DNA of 64,000 bases from Nemania diffusa (GCA_038501195.1 JBBPUQ010000005.1:1984001-2048000), one strand, 5' to 3'. Shown: positions 1-12,415, numbered from the stretch's first letter. The notes: generated by a model from the sequence alone, not told the origin. Made by a program: numbers and translations.

Positions 1-635
1 GACGGCGGCACTCCCACTTCAGCCGATAACGGCCGCTCCGACTGCCCGGGTGCCGGAACGGAGACATGCATCTCGGACGCAACAGGCGAGACTGTCTACA
101 CCTTTGTCTTCTACGTCATCCAGGCAGCCAGACTCATGCTCGCCAAGGGAGCCACTGTCGTCCTCAGCTCTCAGACCCCAAACAATCTCTGGGAGACCGG
201 CGTCTTCGTCAACGCGCCGCCGCGCTTCGTTGGTTATCAACTGACCGCGCAGAAGGCACTTGGCGCCGGCGTCTACTTCGTCGACCACTACCAGGCCGCA
301 TCCGACTGTAAGTACTTTCGAAGTCATAACGTTCTCCTCTAGCTGCCTACGGCCACCGTGCTAGCACGATAGTCATCCCCTTCCATTATGATCGATGCCT
401 GGGATGAACTCCGGCCATGACTGTATGGCATATATCTGACTTACAACGATTTATAGTGTACTACAAGCTTGGAAATGCCGCGACAAACGCGCTCTACCCG
501 AACGACCACACTCACACTAGCCCCCAAGGTGCCAACTTGACCGCGGAAGCTTTTACGCAAGCCATTCATACACAACTGAATGGCACGACCTCATTGTATA
601 ACTACATTATTAGCAACCCCCCGGTTGTGTACTAA
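1..635 (+). CDS. Rhamnogalacturonan acetylesterase (CE12, SGNH hydrolase), 3' part
   Basis: Two exons (1-307 and 457-635) encode the C-terminal part of a secreted esterase that removes acetyl groups from rhamnogalacturonan in pectin; the 5' end lies outside the window. The first residues read DGGTPTSADNGRSDC, which follows the GxND block of CE12 enzymes, and LSSQTPNNLWETG is a family hallmark. The second exon carries NDHTHTSPQGA with the catalytic Asp and His (block V). The intron begins GTAAGT at 308, ends TTATAG at 456, and joins in phase after SD. Family identity rests on close agreement with the known Aspergillus enzyme pattern. The catalytic Ser of GDS is upstream of the window and cannot be checked. 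Confidence 0.9.
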
Positions 636-1434
636 GCATTCTAGTGGTTTTGGGGTGAATAAAAAGATGGCATCTTACGAAGGTGACCTACATGTGAGAA
701 TGGCCGTGAATACCGGGTGTTATGGTCTAATTATAATTCACATCGATTGCCTTAGCTTAGTCAAGTATTTAAGATCAATTGAAGGTCTATCTTGTATTAT
801 ACTTTTAGGTGCATCTTTAAGGTTTATAAAATGCAATGTGCTAGCTCATCTCTTAAGGGCTACTTTTGCTCTAACTTACACGCGCCTAGGTCAATGTTGA
901 TTGTATTGATGTGAAGCTGGTACCAGGTGGTTTAAATACTGTGCACCCCGCAAGCCAAGTGGTAGATGCCCCTTTTAACTTCATCTGCATTGAATTCTAA
1001 CTATAATCTTTCAAAACTTGTATGAGGGATTCACTTAGAGTTGAACCAGGGTACTAAGGAGATTCTAAGTCCGTATAGATGAAACGAGAGTAATTATTGA
1101 GTGTTAACGAATGTGTAGCAAGTGATCTTTCTCGAACACAACAAGCCGTAATCCAGGTATTTTATGCCCGTACTGCTGTGTATCTATTGTACCCCCTATC
1201 CCCCCTATCCCCCCTATCCTGGTATCATATGTGAATAGAACGATCGTGATTGTAAATGACTGTAACCCAGCCTTCCTTTTAGGGTCTCATAGCTGATAGT
1301 GTCGTGACCCGCACGACAACTAAACAGCTTCATTCTTCCCGCATCAGCGCGGTTTTCTGGTCGTGGCCAGCTCCGTCTTGCCCATAATTGTAGATATGAG
1401 TGTCTTTTCCAAGCTCCTCGTACTTCAGTTTTCC
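636..1434. other. Intergenic spacer, no gene seen
   Basis: AT-rich spacer between two genes for secreted proteins. Open frames here are short, lack family motifs and have no convincing splice sites. The only structured element is the 9-bp tandem repeat at 1192-1218. Confidence 0.6.
1192..1218. repeat. 9-bp tandem repeat, unit CCCCCTATC x3
   Basis: Three exact head-to-tail copies of CCCCCTATC. The unit is C-rich on the plus strand and G-rich on the minus strand. It lies between genes, about 560 bases beyond the end of the esterase gene. No function is visible. Confidence 0.85.
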
Positions 1435-1815
1435 TTAATCAAATGACCAACTAACAGTAGTTCGTCCAACGGACAAGTCGGCCAGCGACTTGAACACGGT
1501 TGACGAGACGTCGATCGCCCCGCTTGCACACGAGGGGCATTTGTCGACGACCTTGGCCCTTGCCTTCTTCCCGTTCTTGGTGATGGTGATGAACTTGCCA
1601 CAGTTCCCATTGTACTGGGAAGGTGACATGGAAACGACTGCCTCGCTGTCTGAGTTCGTTTGTCCGCACGCACCAAGACCGGGCTGGTAGTATGTGATGT
1701 CGCCTTTGAAGGTTTGCGATCGTTCTGCTAGGGTATCGCCGTTGTTGTTGACAGGGACTGCGAGGACACTGCTCGCGGCACCGAGAGCCATGAGGATTTG
1801 AGTGAGTGAAAGCAT
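1435..1815 (-). CDS. Small secreted double-psi beta-barrel (RlpA/barwin-like) protein
   Basis: A 126-residue intronless protein. Residues 1-19 form a signal peptide ending at ASSVLA-VP. After a short linker, residues about 38-126 match the double-psi beta-barrel fold: GDITYYQPGLGACG at the start, CGKFITI in the middle and VVDKCPSC near the end. The Asp of VVDKCPSC aligns with the conserved Asp of expansin/RlpA-like barrels. Such proteins are abundant secreted fungal products, some of them carbohydrate-binding or protease-inhibiting effectors. Here the function is only inferred from the fold. The ATG is clear and no other domain is present. Confidence 0.88.
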   Translation of the reverse strand: MLSLTQILMALGAASSVLAVPVNNNGDTLAERSQTFKGDITYYQPGLGACGQTNSDSEAVVSMSPSQYNGNCGKFITITKNGKKARAKVVDKCPSCASGAIDVSSTVFKSLADLSVGRTTVSWSFD

Positions 1816-2604
1816 GTTTCCTTTTTGGCGTAAGGGTCTATCTTAGCGAATGTATAGAGGTGGCGAGTGCCTTGTGTGTAATTGAATGATTGAATGAGTG
1901 TGTACGTAAGTGGGTGCGTCTGTGTAGGGATTGTATGTTTCTATTGTCTATTTGCTGAAGACAAGTTAAAAGAATGTTAAGTGCGTGATAAAAAGAGGGA
2001 TCTACCGCGGAGGTTGCGTGTAGGAATAGCGATCGTGTTCTTAGCAACGAGTGTGGACTGGTTGATTTCCAGAATTCATGTCTGGAATATGCAGCCGAAG
2101 ACCATATATTTATATTTCTTATTGAACACTATATCTTCGACACAGACCGAGCTAACTTAAGTCTATTTGCATACACGACATCCGAGTCGCCTCAACTGAA
2201 TCGCCGACGGCGAGACCGTCCTGCCACATGAGTTCTCATAATCTGTCGACAAGACTCTTAGAAGTGGGAGCGACCTAGTATCTTGGATTCTAGAAACAAT
2301 CGTCATTCATCTAGGCTATCTTACCTGTCGCCGTTGTTTCAGTAGCTTTAGCCTAGGGCTACTGGCGAAGCGGCAACGCGAGTCAGGATAAACCGGGGAA
2401 GCGAGCTCACCAAACTGACTAATGCGACTCAGACGGACGCGCAAACAACCTTAACAAAAAGATCTAGTCCTTCTAGAATTCTTCAATGCAGGTACCGAAT
2501 CATGTTTAACGGGGCCATGCTTTACCACGTGTCGTTAGCGGCATCTAGTAAGATTTTACATTACATTCAGTGGCTAATCGTGAGTGAGAGGTCAGATCAC
2601 TCAG
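1816..2604. other. Intergenic spacer, no gene seen
   Basis: Holds the promoter region of the minus-strand barrel gene and the 3' side of the DUF4291 gene. I see no coding exon or RNA gene. Confidence 0.6.
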
Positions 2605-3319
2605 TCACCCGTCGGCTTCCACGCCCATCTGCAAAACCTCCTTCAAATCATCAGGCACATCATAAACCCTCTCTCTGGGTACGATGCTAAGCTTAAACAA
2701 CTCATCCTCTTCAATCGCAGGGTTCTCTTCAAGGGCCTTCTTCAACGCCCTGGCTTTTTCAGTCACATCCTCAATACTAACAATCATACTTTCAGCCCAC
2801 GTCTTCGACGCCTCGCCTCCAATCCCAATCTGAATACTTCTGAATGGTAACACATCGAGCCTTATGTTACGCTCGGGGTCCCACTGTACACGTACTAGCC
2901 TCGATCTCTCGTCGGCTGTCAAGGGTTCGCCGCTGTGACCCGTCACCGTCGCCTGTCTTAGAATCTGCTGAAAGTGCTCGTGCTTCATTCGCAGAGCTAG
3001 GATCCGTGTCTGCCGGCGATCTTTATAGCTGTAACCAGATCGGTACATCATCCATGCCCTTGAGTGCATATTAGCAGAAATATCCAGTCGTGGAAACTAC
3101 CTAGCTACGTATAGAGGAGGTAGGTAGTCAGTCCGGTTCTCACCAACTCGGCTTGATCCATGTGAATCGGGTCGGCTTGAATGCTGGCGAAGCAGACAGT
3201 CTCTGCTGCTCGACCGCGGCTAGAGCGATCTCGTCCGAGTATGCTTGGTATACCGTGATCGTCTCTTCGTCGAACAACGCGCGGATCTGCCTATATGGAG
3301 TCTTGTTCATGGTTTTCAT
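2605..3319 (-). CDS. DUF4291 domain protein
   Basis: Two exons. The first runs 3319-3144 and the second 3058-2605; the intron starts GTGAGA and ends CTCAAG. The join gives KPSWAWMMYRSGY, matching the family core (WIKPSxxWMMYRSGW) exactly across the splice. N-terminal IRALFDEETITVYQAYS and later VRVQWDPER and RSIQIGIGGEA are further DUF4291 signatures. The protein is 209 residues, close to the usual 190-210. Two in-frame ATGs (3319, 3310) are possible starts; I chose the outer one. The family is widespread in bacteria and fungi and its biochemical role is unknown to me. It has no signal peptide or membrane segment, so it is probably cytosolic. Confidence 0.88.
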
Positions 3320-4333
3320 CTTTGTTACCAGTTTGTGTGTTGCTAGTAACTTAGAACTGATTATCTTCCCGTCTCTGATTAATACCGATGTAATTCTTAA
3401 AATAATTCGGCGCGGCGACGGTGTGGGATACTTTAATAACTAGAAGGCCATCCCCCAGAATGATAGCCAATTGACTCATACTTCGAGTAGGTCACGCCGA
3501 TGCACAGCCACCATCGCAATCCGAAACTGTTACGATTGAAGAATGCTTACGTCGCATATTGAAATAGGACATGCGATCATCTATGCTACGCCCTTGAGAC
3601 TTGAATACCTTAATAGCGCTTCTGGAGACTTGAAATAAACGTAATAAAACTGATCAATAGCCAAAGGAATGAGACCTGAAGCACTTTGGGACAGCTGAAC
3701 ATGGTCTAGAAAAAATCAGCGCAAATCTACTACACTAAGCTAAATCAATACAAGTCCCAAGTAGCTTGATCACATTAAGATGTATATAAATACATTTTGA
3801 GTATCAAATCTCGCCTAGGTATTCGATGGATAATGAGAGCAAACTACTTACCTTTTCTATGTCAAGGCGATAATGGTAGTCGAGCGGGGTTCGAAAGTCG
3901 TTCACGAACAAGACACCGACATCATAATGGGTATCGTAGGCCAGGCTCCGCCTGTCACTATACACATTCGATTACGCATAAAGGCTTAAAACAGATACTA
4001 AAGTATGAAGACGTTAGTTTATTTGAAAATTTTATTAGTAGTATAGTATTTGGTTATATACTGTCTCTTTCTACTATACCTTAGATACTCGTCCGCACCC
4101 GTAGCGCCAAGCAGATCTTAGCTGTGTGTCAAAATCAGAGGATTCAAGCTTGGATCACAACCCCAAAAGCTGCACTGAATAACAAAGCTAGTGGCTATAA
4201 TATCATGCCGAGGACGGATGATAAATAAGCCAATAAAACGCCTTTTCCCTGACCAGATTCCCAATTAGATACTCCTCTGCGCCCGCTTCAATAGTATAAC
4301 CAATTTCTATCTTGCCTAGCCTCTATGCCCGCT
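3320..4333. other. Intergenic spacer, no gene seen
   Basis: AT-rich, with no frame resembling a known family. It separates the start of the DUF4291 gene from the 3' end of the channel gene; both are on the minus strand. Confidence 0.6.
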
Positions 4334-7300
4334 TCATCTATATGATTTGTCTGATATGGTTCTCCCTAGCGGTGCAACATCACCCAACAAATTGACATCT
4401 GCCTGATCTGCTTCCCTGGCTATCATGGGACTCGGTCCTACTGAGGTTTCAGACGATTTGCGTGTCAATGGCGTAGGACGGAAGGTTGATGGCGGGTGAT
4501 AGCCAGTTGGATAGGTGGCCCCTTCGTAATCCAATTCTCTTGCATCTGCATCATGTGAAAGCGAGGCATCCGAATTCGAGCGAGTCCGCTCCCAAGAGGT
4601 TCGCGAGCCGGATCCTGCTGGGTCGTCTAGAGTACCGAAGAGATCGCCATCGCCCCCGAATTCACGGAATTCCTCGCGGTCGCGGAAATGTTCGAAGTTC
4701 ATCTGAGATTCATTGACGACCTCGAAAGTGGCGTCGTTTGTAGTCTTGGCCTGAGCAGACTGATGTGTAGACATCCTCTGCATTCGGTACGTATCGGTAT
4801 AGACGTTTGTCTCGCTAAAATCAGCATCCGATGTGTCACGGATAACGTCCTCGAGAATATGGTTGGCTTTTTCGTGGACGAGAGGTACCATGAGTTTCTT
4901 ATACAATGCCGGATGGCCGAAGCGCACCCCGACGCGGTCGTGCTTCGGTTTCGTCCCCAACTTTCCAAGCTCAGTGCTCTGCACGCCCTTAGAGTAGAAA
5001 TGCAAGTTGTCATCAAACGTGCGTTTACAATACCATTTAAAGCCGGCTATGATGGCAACGAGTGGTATCATCAAGTAGACTTGACTAGTCGACTCACGTC
5101 GAGCGATGATAAAGATTGTTGCCACCACGTTAGCGAGCAAGGTCGCAAAGAGCAACCTGTTGACAAGTACCCGCCAAAAAGCACCGCCACTCTCATGCTT
5201 GGTAACGAATACATAACTGTAGCGAAGAGTATTAGCAAGGAATAGTATTGAGATCAAGGTACAAACTTACAGTAGCAGATAGCTTTTGGTGAAAGTATCA
5301 AGAGTAAAATAAAATGCAGTGACAGGAAGAACCAAAGGTTGAAACGGCGCGAAAACCAAAGCAATGGTGGTATAGAAAAGAAAGTTGTTGTAGTAGGCAG
5401 CGTAGTCAAATGGCGGTGGAGCTGAGAGCTCTATTCGTTCGCGTGGGGTTGGACTGAATAACTTGCGCGTAACATATCCCTTAGCTAGCTTAATGAGCTG
5501 TGACAAATCAAGTGCAGCTCCGAAGTTACGCTGAAGAAGATAATTGAGCCAGAACGGGGATACGTCGCAGAAAGCGGTTAGTAGGTTTGAAAATGGGTGG
5601 GAGTTGACGATGGCCGACCAAACATCATTATCGGTCTCTGCCTCCTTCACTGCTGCGACGTATTTCCAGGCCGTGGAGAACAGAGAAAATACAATGAGAT
5701 TGTTGAAGATAAAGAAGGCGTAGAGCTTTTGAGTGACATGTCTCTCACGAGCAGTTCTTGAGTAATCGCCAGCATAAATTGAAAGTCGGCGAAATATCAC
5801 CGGAAGTACTAGGTAGAACAAAGTTGTAACTAGAGGGGCGAGAATACCCTGGATAGCACCCCAGGTTTTTGGGTTTCTTTCTAACTGTGTTTGAAACGTA
5901 GGCCACACCGACCCAAGGTTGCTCAAGTTGGCGAGAAAGACAGCTATGAGTGCGTTCGGTATAGTCCAGACCAGGGTGAGAATAACGACCCAGAAATTGT
6001 TCATGATAGCACCCCACCGGCGACGGTGACGGTCCAAGGGGAGGTTCTCCCATATCAGGTCGCTTGGCTTCGGTGCAAGTTGAATGGTGGTACCCTGGGG
6101 ATGCTTGCTCCTGACGGCAAATGCGACATTATGGGCTTCTTCAATATTTGAATAACTAGCAAAGCCATAAGAGAGCGTCTTTTGTTCGTCTACCGATTTT
6201 CTCTTCTCGATTATATCCGTCTTGAGAAGTCGGATCCGTGATGTGAGATAATCTATGGCGTCGACTTTCGTAACCACGCTATAGCATGGATCGCCCTTTT
6301 GAGTTTTGCACCGAGGCCGCTTCGCTGGCAACTTATCGGGGTTCTTTAAGTATTTGGCGAGGACTGATTCAAGTTCCCTGACGGCCTCATCATGCTCCTC
6401 GATTAGTTCTGGTAGACCTTTGACGTTACGGGCCACGATTCCAAAGCAATTCCCCGTGTTGTCCACTTCGTCTATAATTTGCGAGACCCCAGCATCACTT
6501 TGATATTTAAAAGGGATGTCGGTAATCTAGAACAGAGTAAGCACCATCTATAAAAACTTAGGAGTATTTGAATTCTCAGAAACGCAGATCACTATTATAG
6601 ATTTTGCTAGGTCGCGGGACGGACAAGGCCAAACCAACCAGTGTGAGGAAGTAAAACTTACCATTAGGGTCCTTGAATGTAAGCTCTCCTGATAATCAGG
6701 ACTATCAAGATATTGGCGTCGTAGATGGGTGACTGCGCGATAGTTCCACCAGATAAAACCGCATATCAATATGTCAAATACATATGAGACAATAACATGT
6801 GCCCAACAAGCAGCCCCCCAAACGCCCAGGGGGGTAAGGCGAATAAAGACGTTGGTGGTATCAACAGTGTTGTTTCGCGTGTTTTCGATGATATTGAGTG
6901 GAATATAGACACCAAGACCGATGATAGAGAGGACAATCATGAGATTGCGAGACATCTTAGTGAACCGCAAGAATAGGGTAGCGTCGACACCGATTTTCTC
7001 AGCGAGGACTTGCTCGCGCGTCTTGACGACAGGCTCTACCCAACTGAAAACGCCATTGTCTACTGGCGGCGGAGCATGCTTCTCGTCCGCATGCTTTAGA
7101 CGAGGTGCATATACGGTACCATTGTACGGTCGAAGTATACAGAAAATAAGGGCAAAGAGCAATGCTGCACCGAAAGAATACCCGAATGACGACCAAAACG
7201 CCTTTTCACTCAACTATATCCTCGTTAGACCTGGTCATTAGATAGTAGGTATTGCATAAGGCGACATACTGCTGTATTAAATGGATTTTGTATGAGATTG

Positions 7301-7362
7301 AGGAACTGATCAACCCCATCATCACGGGGTAGTATGTTTACGCTAGAAGATGGATGGGACAT
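4334..7362 (-). CDS. CSC1/OSCA-type calcium-permeable channel (DUF221 family)
   Basis: Four exons: 7362-7270, 7213-6662, 6526-5271 and 5216-4334. Together they give 927 residues with every junction in frame. The order fits CSC1/OSCA proteins: N-terminal membrane segment (about residues 40-60) and two more before residue 215; then a cytosolic region starting ITDIPFKYQSD just after the second intron; then the large RSN1-type membrane core (about residues 365-640), where SYLLLYVFVTKHESGGAFWR spans the third intron. The last 250 residues are a polar tail without membrane segments. The family forms osmo- or mechanosensitive cation channels in the plasma or vacuolar membrane. The start at 7362 (MSHPSSSVNI) opens a 31-codon first exon. 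Which channel paralogue this is cannot be told from the sequence. Confidence 0.92.
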
Positions 7363-8422
7363 ATTGAAATGTTAATCGACAATCGACAATCAAGTCAATT
7401 GACCTTTCGGCAATCCAGTCCGAAAATAACCCGTCCCAGCTTTGTAGTAACGCGAGATCAAGGACCCATATATGAAAAACCGTGGCGTACAGTGGAAATA
7501 GAGGACGAGCGATCACAATTCAAGAAATGACGTCAAGCCTCAGTGAAGAGCTCGAAATGAACGAGGGCGAGTGGTATATGCGTAGTTGGTTCAAACATGA
7601 AAAAGGGATAAAAGGAACAACATAAAGACCGGCTTATTTGTGTATTGGTAGATAAACACAATACGAGAAAGAAAGAAAACGACCCTATCCATTTGAGCCT
7701 AGAAACTGGCTCAGCCCCATTACCGGGTGTTCGCAATTTTCGATGTCAGGGGCAAGTGGATGACGCTGTCACGGTGGAAGCGTGGAACACCATCGCTGAC
7801 GACGGGCGCCACAGCTGTGGATCGCGGCTCTTTTTCCGAGACGCGAAAAGCCCCGTAATATGCCCCTTTAAGACTGGAAAACCCTGTGCAACGCCGGGTT
7901 CTGGTCAGGGAACGTGAATCGGGACGAGGGTTCTAGCTCGCTAGTGCCTGTTCTAGAACCTAGCATCATGGTTTAAGGTTATTGATTGGCTGTCGAGCGT
8001 TGACGCGTAATTATTAGTCTTGTAAATATACGTTGATTTTCCAGCGCTAATACTGTAGGAAACCTGTCTGCCCATCGTCCTGGTATTGGATGTACCAAAT
8101 TTATGTAAATTCATAATCCTGGACGAAGATCTAAATAGATCGCGCGTTAGCGAATATTCATTCATTCATCTTCTCTGTTGCTTGGTACCTATGATGGCAA
8201 GATACAGCGAGCTTGTTTATTACGAGAGAGAGTATCGTATCAAAGGTCCAACGATGCAACGCAGAGGACATCACGATGAGCGATGCGTGAGTATCGCCTG
8301 CTATTGACCAACGACTAGTTTCAACATTAGAGAGCGAAGGCTCGAAAGGCCGCGCTAGATTAGGGTGGCCAGTAACCGTTGACGATACAATTTATATATC
8401 GACACGAATGGCCTTCTCAAAC
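7363..8422. other. Intergenic spacer, no gene seen
   Basis: Upstream region of the channel gene. A moderately GC-rich stretch at about 7690-7920 has an open frame on the plus strand but no ATG and no recognisable motif. It may be leader sequence or a relic. Confidence 0.5.
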
Positions 8423-9226
8423 TCAACTTTCATGGGGTAGTGAGCGGTTGCCGGTCATATGGCTGTTCATGAAGTGAACAATATCATCTACTCCCTGAGG
8501 TTCGTTGATCCAGTGCCCACCATCCTCATATTCTTTCCACTCTACTTGAAATCGCCGCGACTGAACGATATCTCTAAGTTCCCTGCCATTTGCAATTGGC
8601 ACTACCTCGTCATCTGCTGAGTGGCTGAGGAAGATGGGCGTTTTACGACTTGATTCTGCGACTATCGGAGACTGTTGCTGAACATATTCAGTGGAACTTC
8701 GAGGATCTTCTGCAATATCAAGGCTCTGGTAGTCCTGATCGCGAAATAGGGGTGGCATCCAGCTACATAACCCTATCAACCCAGCGAACCCGTCTCGCGT
8801 ATCCGCGAAAAAGGCTGCCATCACAGTTGCAAATCCCTGACTAATTCCAGCTAGAAAGATCCTTTCCCGCGGCACTAATTTTTCCTCTTCTCCGATGATA
8901 CCGAGAACCTGCTTGATGCTCTGTTCAAGCCCAGGACGTTGTAGCTCCGGTTGCTCTGCTGGGTCCTCAACGGACCACATGTCGAACCATTGGGACATAT
9001 CTGTACCAAAGCGCGACGACGGCAGGCTGGGGGCACTCGGAAATACCCACCTGACACTCGGGAAAAGGTCTCGTAACGTTCGTGGTTGATTAACGGGGTC
9101 GGAGGCCTCGCTTTCAAAGACTTCTTCAGCGAACTCTTTCGAGTTGCTATCGCGACCATGAAGAAAGATGACTGTATGTGTGTGCGTCGCGAGAGGCTCT
9201 GCGATATAATTTGTGTCGCTAGTCAT
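8423..9226 (-). CDS. Acyl-protein thioesterase/phospholipase-like alpha/beta hydrolase
   Basis: A 267-residue intronless protein of the Abhydrolase_2 (LYPLA/carboxylesterase) type. TVIFLHGRDS near residue 20 is the oxyanion-hole strand, GISQG holds the nucleophile Ser129, SHSADDEVVP holds the acid Asp205/206, and GGHW holds His238. This is a complete catalytic triad in the right order and spacing. Such enzymes hydrolyse acyl thioesters or esters of proteins and lipids in the cytosol; no signal peptide is present. The first ATG is at 9226; the frame stays open a little further upstream but only with non-ATG codons. The insertion around residues 85-120 makes it longer than classical Apt1 (about 230), so its substrate is open. 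Confidence 0.88.
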   Translation of the reverse strand: MTSDTNYIAEPLATHTHTVIFLHGRDSNSKEFAEEVFESEASDPVNQPRTLRDLFPSVRWVFPSAPSLPSSRFGTDMSQWFDMWSVEDPAEQPELQRPGLEQSIKQVLGIIGEEEKLVPRERIFLAGISQGFATVMAAFFADTRDGFAGLIGLCSWMPPLFRDQDYQSLDIAEDPRSSTEYVQQQSPIVAESSRKTPIFLSHSADDEVVPIANGRELRDIVQSRRFQVEWKEYEDGGHWINEPQGVDDIVHFMNSHMTGNRSLPHES

Positions 9227-11146
9227 CTTCAACACCGTGGCTTTTAGGATATGGTTTGGCAAGTGCTTTCTGTTGGCAATGAAGAATATGGCGCTGGAGT
9301 GTAATGTTGTAAGCAGGCAGTGTATAGATTAAATTTCCTCCATACTAAAGCAATTGGCTATAACGCATATGACCCGAGACTTAATATGATATTTATAGTA
9401 TTTTGCAGTTACACCCGAATTGCTCTTACCTACTGTCCGGAAAATTAGAGTTTGGGTATACATCTAGCATATCGCCAAAATCAGTTAGACCGTGTAGCCA
9501 AGCCATCCTTATCAGTAGCATTGGTAGGTACCTCCTACTGTACCTCTGTAGGGAGGTAAGTAAGACAGGTAGTACTTCTAATAGTGTACCTACGCGGCAC
9601 GATATCGCGCTAGGTTAGACTAGGTGCTAAGAGCGATTTCGCTATGCACTGTGCAAGACCTAAAATATCTCGTATTTCGAGATTTCGAGATTTCGGCATG
9701 CAAGGAACAAAAGCTGTACATATACGTACATAGATAAAATACATGATAGTGCCCACACTCTATATGGTACTGTGTTCATGGCCTTCTGCTACTAGGAATT
9801 TCATGCATCAAACAGGTTATCACCTAGCCTGACACATTGATTGTGCTCAAAATAGAATAGGTAGTATACCTGGACTAACCGTCGATTTATTGTTAAATAA
9901 ATAAGCGTCACGATATTTAACTACCTAGCTTAGCAACTAGATAGATGTTGACGAGTCATGTAGCTAAGAACTGGCGTAACGAGGACTTCACTTCAAGAAT
10001 ACAACATGTAGATGTGTACAAGTCCTCTTATCGAGGCTTCAGGTTATTTCATGGTCTCATCTATAATAGGTAAGATAGAATATAACATGCCTGAAATAAC
10101 CCCCCTTGGGTACACGTATTTCAAGACGATATCATCGACTGTTGCCACCTAGGTTGGCGGCACAACAGGTAGGTAGTGTATGTTAGTCAGAACTGCAGAG
10201 AACCTTATATATGATGGGAGGAAATGATGCTAGCATATGTATATATATATATATATGCCACTGAACCTTCATTACCCCTACTCAGCGATATCCTGTAACT
10301 CGAATCCGTAATCAACACAAAGAAAGTACCTATGTAGCTTCGTTTTATCGAGATTACATCTACATAAAATCAACAAACGTAAGATTCTATAAGCGGAGTA
10401 TGAACCACCCGTGAAATGTAGATGATTCCTGATCGCCTAAATGTGTAGACAACAAGAAGCTTGTTGGCCGTCTCTCCCACGTGCCGGGTATGTCTCTCCC
10501 GTCACGCATGCATACAAGACATGCGTCGTATTAATAGGTACACATGCCAATGTAACTCCGAATCTAGATGCGGAACACTACATAAGTTTAAGTTTAATTA
10601 GCTAGGAGATGACGTACCGATGCGTACCTATGCGTACCTACCTGGTATCTATGCACGTAGATAAGCGTTTCTTCAAAGCTAAACCTCCAAACCTCCTGTT
10701 AACACTTTTTAACGTTTGGACCATACCGCATCACATGTCGGAGAAGGTGATTGAAGTCCGATGTAAACATACTTGTCCCCCTGAGACAAACTCCACGCTC
10801 CAACTCCTCCATCCCCCAAATTATATATTGACATACACACGAAGACGAGCCTTGCAGCCGAAACAATCAACAAACAAAGGGTTATACTGTATTCTGTACA
10901 GTAGTCAGATACTGTATACCCCTATCTAGGCAGTGTTACCCAGGCTACAAGACGCTAAGCAGCCCCTAGTCAGCCTAAGCCGGATGTGGCTGTGCGCGGG
11001 ACGATCCACAACAATCAGAAGCTAAAGAGCTACTTAGCAGGAACCTGAAGCAGCCCGCCGTGCTACTCATAGAGTGTCCACTATCTTCAACTTCCCCAGA
11101 TCCACCTCCACATTCGACACGGCTCACTCATCAAGGATTCAACAAC
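9227..11146. other. Long AT-rich spacer, no gene seen
   Basis: About 1.9 kb of AT-rich DNA between divergent genes. It contains a (TA)n run at about 10238-10256 and many scattered TACCTA/TAGGTA tracts, but no frame with family motifs. It may be promoter DNA plus decayed repeat. Confidence 0.55.
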
Positions 11147-12415
11147 ATGTCCCGCGACGATGAAGCCGGCCGACCTGGCCCACCGCCTAAAAACCGTGGG
11201 CCCGCGAAGCACCGCGGCGGCACCAACGGTAACAACACCAGCAATAACGGCGCCGCCAGCAGCAGTGGTAGTCATCGCCTTGCGGACCTCCCGGAAGATG
11301 TGCTGCTGCAGATCTTCCAAGTCGTGGATGACATGTCCCCGGGCGACCTGTGCAGTGTGTCCCTCGTGAATAAGCACTGGCACGACATCGCCGACTCGAT
11401 TCTCTACAAAGACGTCCGCTTCGAGAAGCCCGAGCACCACCTCGTCTTCGGCGAGTCTCTCACACGCCGCGAGCGCCGCGGGTCGGCCATACACTACGCC
11501 AGCCTCGAGTATCCCACAAGCGAGCTGGCGCACCTGAGCCTCAACGGCCACATCGCCAATACCCATTATTCGCCCTCGCACTTTGACAGCCTGTCGCGCA
11601 CTATCTCAACCATGTCCAACCTGAGGGAGCTGGAGATCTCCGTCCCCGCCACCCTGCTCCACGGCATCGGTGCCTTGTTCAACGGGCCGTTCGACCTAGC
11701 CTGTCTCAAGTCGTGCAGCTTGTTTTATCAGTGCCCGGACAACGCATATTGGGATCTCCGTGAGAACATCCACATCTTTGCACACCCGACCCTCGAGGTT
11801 CTGTTCATTCGAAGGGCGAAGCTGGATTATCGAGGCTTCGACTTCATGGAGCGTCCTCACGAGCTGCCTCTGAGGAAGCTGCATCTAATCGAGTGCGACA
11901 TCAGCGACGATGCACTTGGTGACGTTCTCGAGCTACCAAAAGCTCTCCAAGAGTTCGTCATGACCCATAGCGCAGAGCCCAAACCCGACTTGGAAGAGAG
12001 CTCAGACAATATGGGAGACTACATCGTCGCATTACGCTCCCAATGCGAATCCCTCGAGACCATCACAATAGACTTCCCCACTATGGGCAGCAGGCGATCA
12101 CTGCGCATGCGAGACTTTGTCGCCCTGAAAGAATTTCGCGTCAACTGGGACTGGCAGCTCTTCGGCCGAAAATCCAAGAAACCTCGCCTCGATTCTTTCG
12201 GAATACCGCCCAATCTAGAGAAATTGGAGTTTTTCAACGAGCTCGGAACCGACGAAGAGGTTACGGAGTTGCTGGACTACCTCATCCAGACCAGCGACGT
12301 CGCGGCCAAGGCGATCCAGACTACCTTGATCAAATCAATCAACGACGCTTTAGCAGACTGTGAACATTTGGTCTCCAGAGATCGCAGAAACAGTTACACC
12401 ATCACCTTAGCGTAA
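11147..12415 (+). CDS. F-box domain protein
   Basis: A 422-residue intronless protein. Residues about 50-95 form an F-box: LADLPEDVLLQIFQ followed by LVNKHWHDIADSILYKDV. Before it lies a Gly/Asn/Ser-rich low-complexity leader. The rest (about 110-422) has irregular leucine-rich spacing such as NLRELEISVPATLL and LRKLHLIECD. This is typical of fungal F-box proteins that recruit substrates to the SCF ubiquitin ligase through Skp1. The ATG at 11147 (MSRDDEAG) is the first; the frame extends upstream without ATG. The substrate is unknown. The upstream spacer is AT-rich while the coding region is GC-rich, as in the next gene. Confidence 0.85.
   Translation: MSRDDEAGRPGPPPKNRGPAKHRGGTNGNNTSNNGAASSSGSHRLADLPEDVLLQIFQVVDDMSPGDLCSVSLVNKHWHDIADSILYKDVRFEKPEHHLVFGESLTRRERRGSAIHYASLEYPTSELAHLSLNGHIANTHYSPSHFDSLSRTISTMSNLRELEISVPATLLHGIGALFNGPFDLACLKSCSLFYQCPDNAYWDLRENIHIFAHPTLEVLFIRRAKLDYRGFDFMERPHELPLRKLHLIECDISDDALGDVLELPKALQEFVMTHSAEPKPDLEESSDNMGDYIVALRSQCESLETITIDFPTMGSRRSLRMRDFVALKEFRVNWDWQLFGRKSKKPRLDSFGIPPNLEKLEFFNELGTDEEVTELLDYLIQTSDVAAKAIQTTLIKSINDALADCEHLVSRDRRNSYTITLA

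Noticed and set aside
7645..7917. Plus-strand frame with several cysteines near the channel gene
   Set aside because: No ATG start, no signal peptide and no recognisable family. Probably leader or relic.
11087..11581. Minus-strand frame opposite the F-box coding region
   Set aside because: Antisense of a GC-rich gene, with no motif and no start context.
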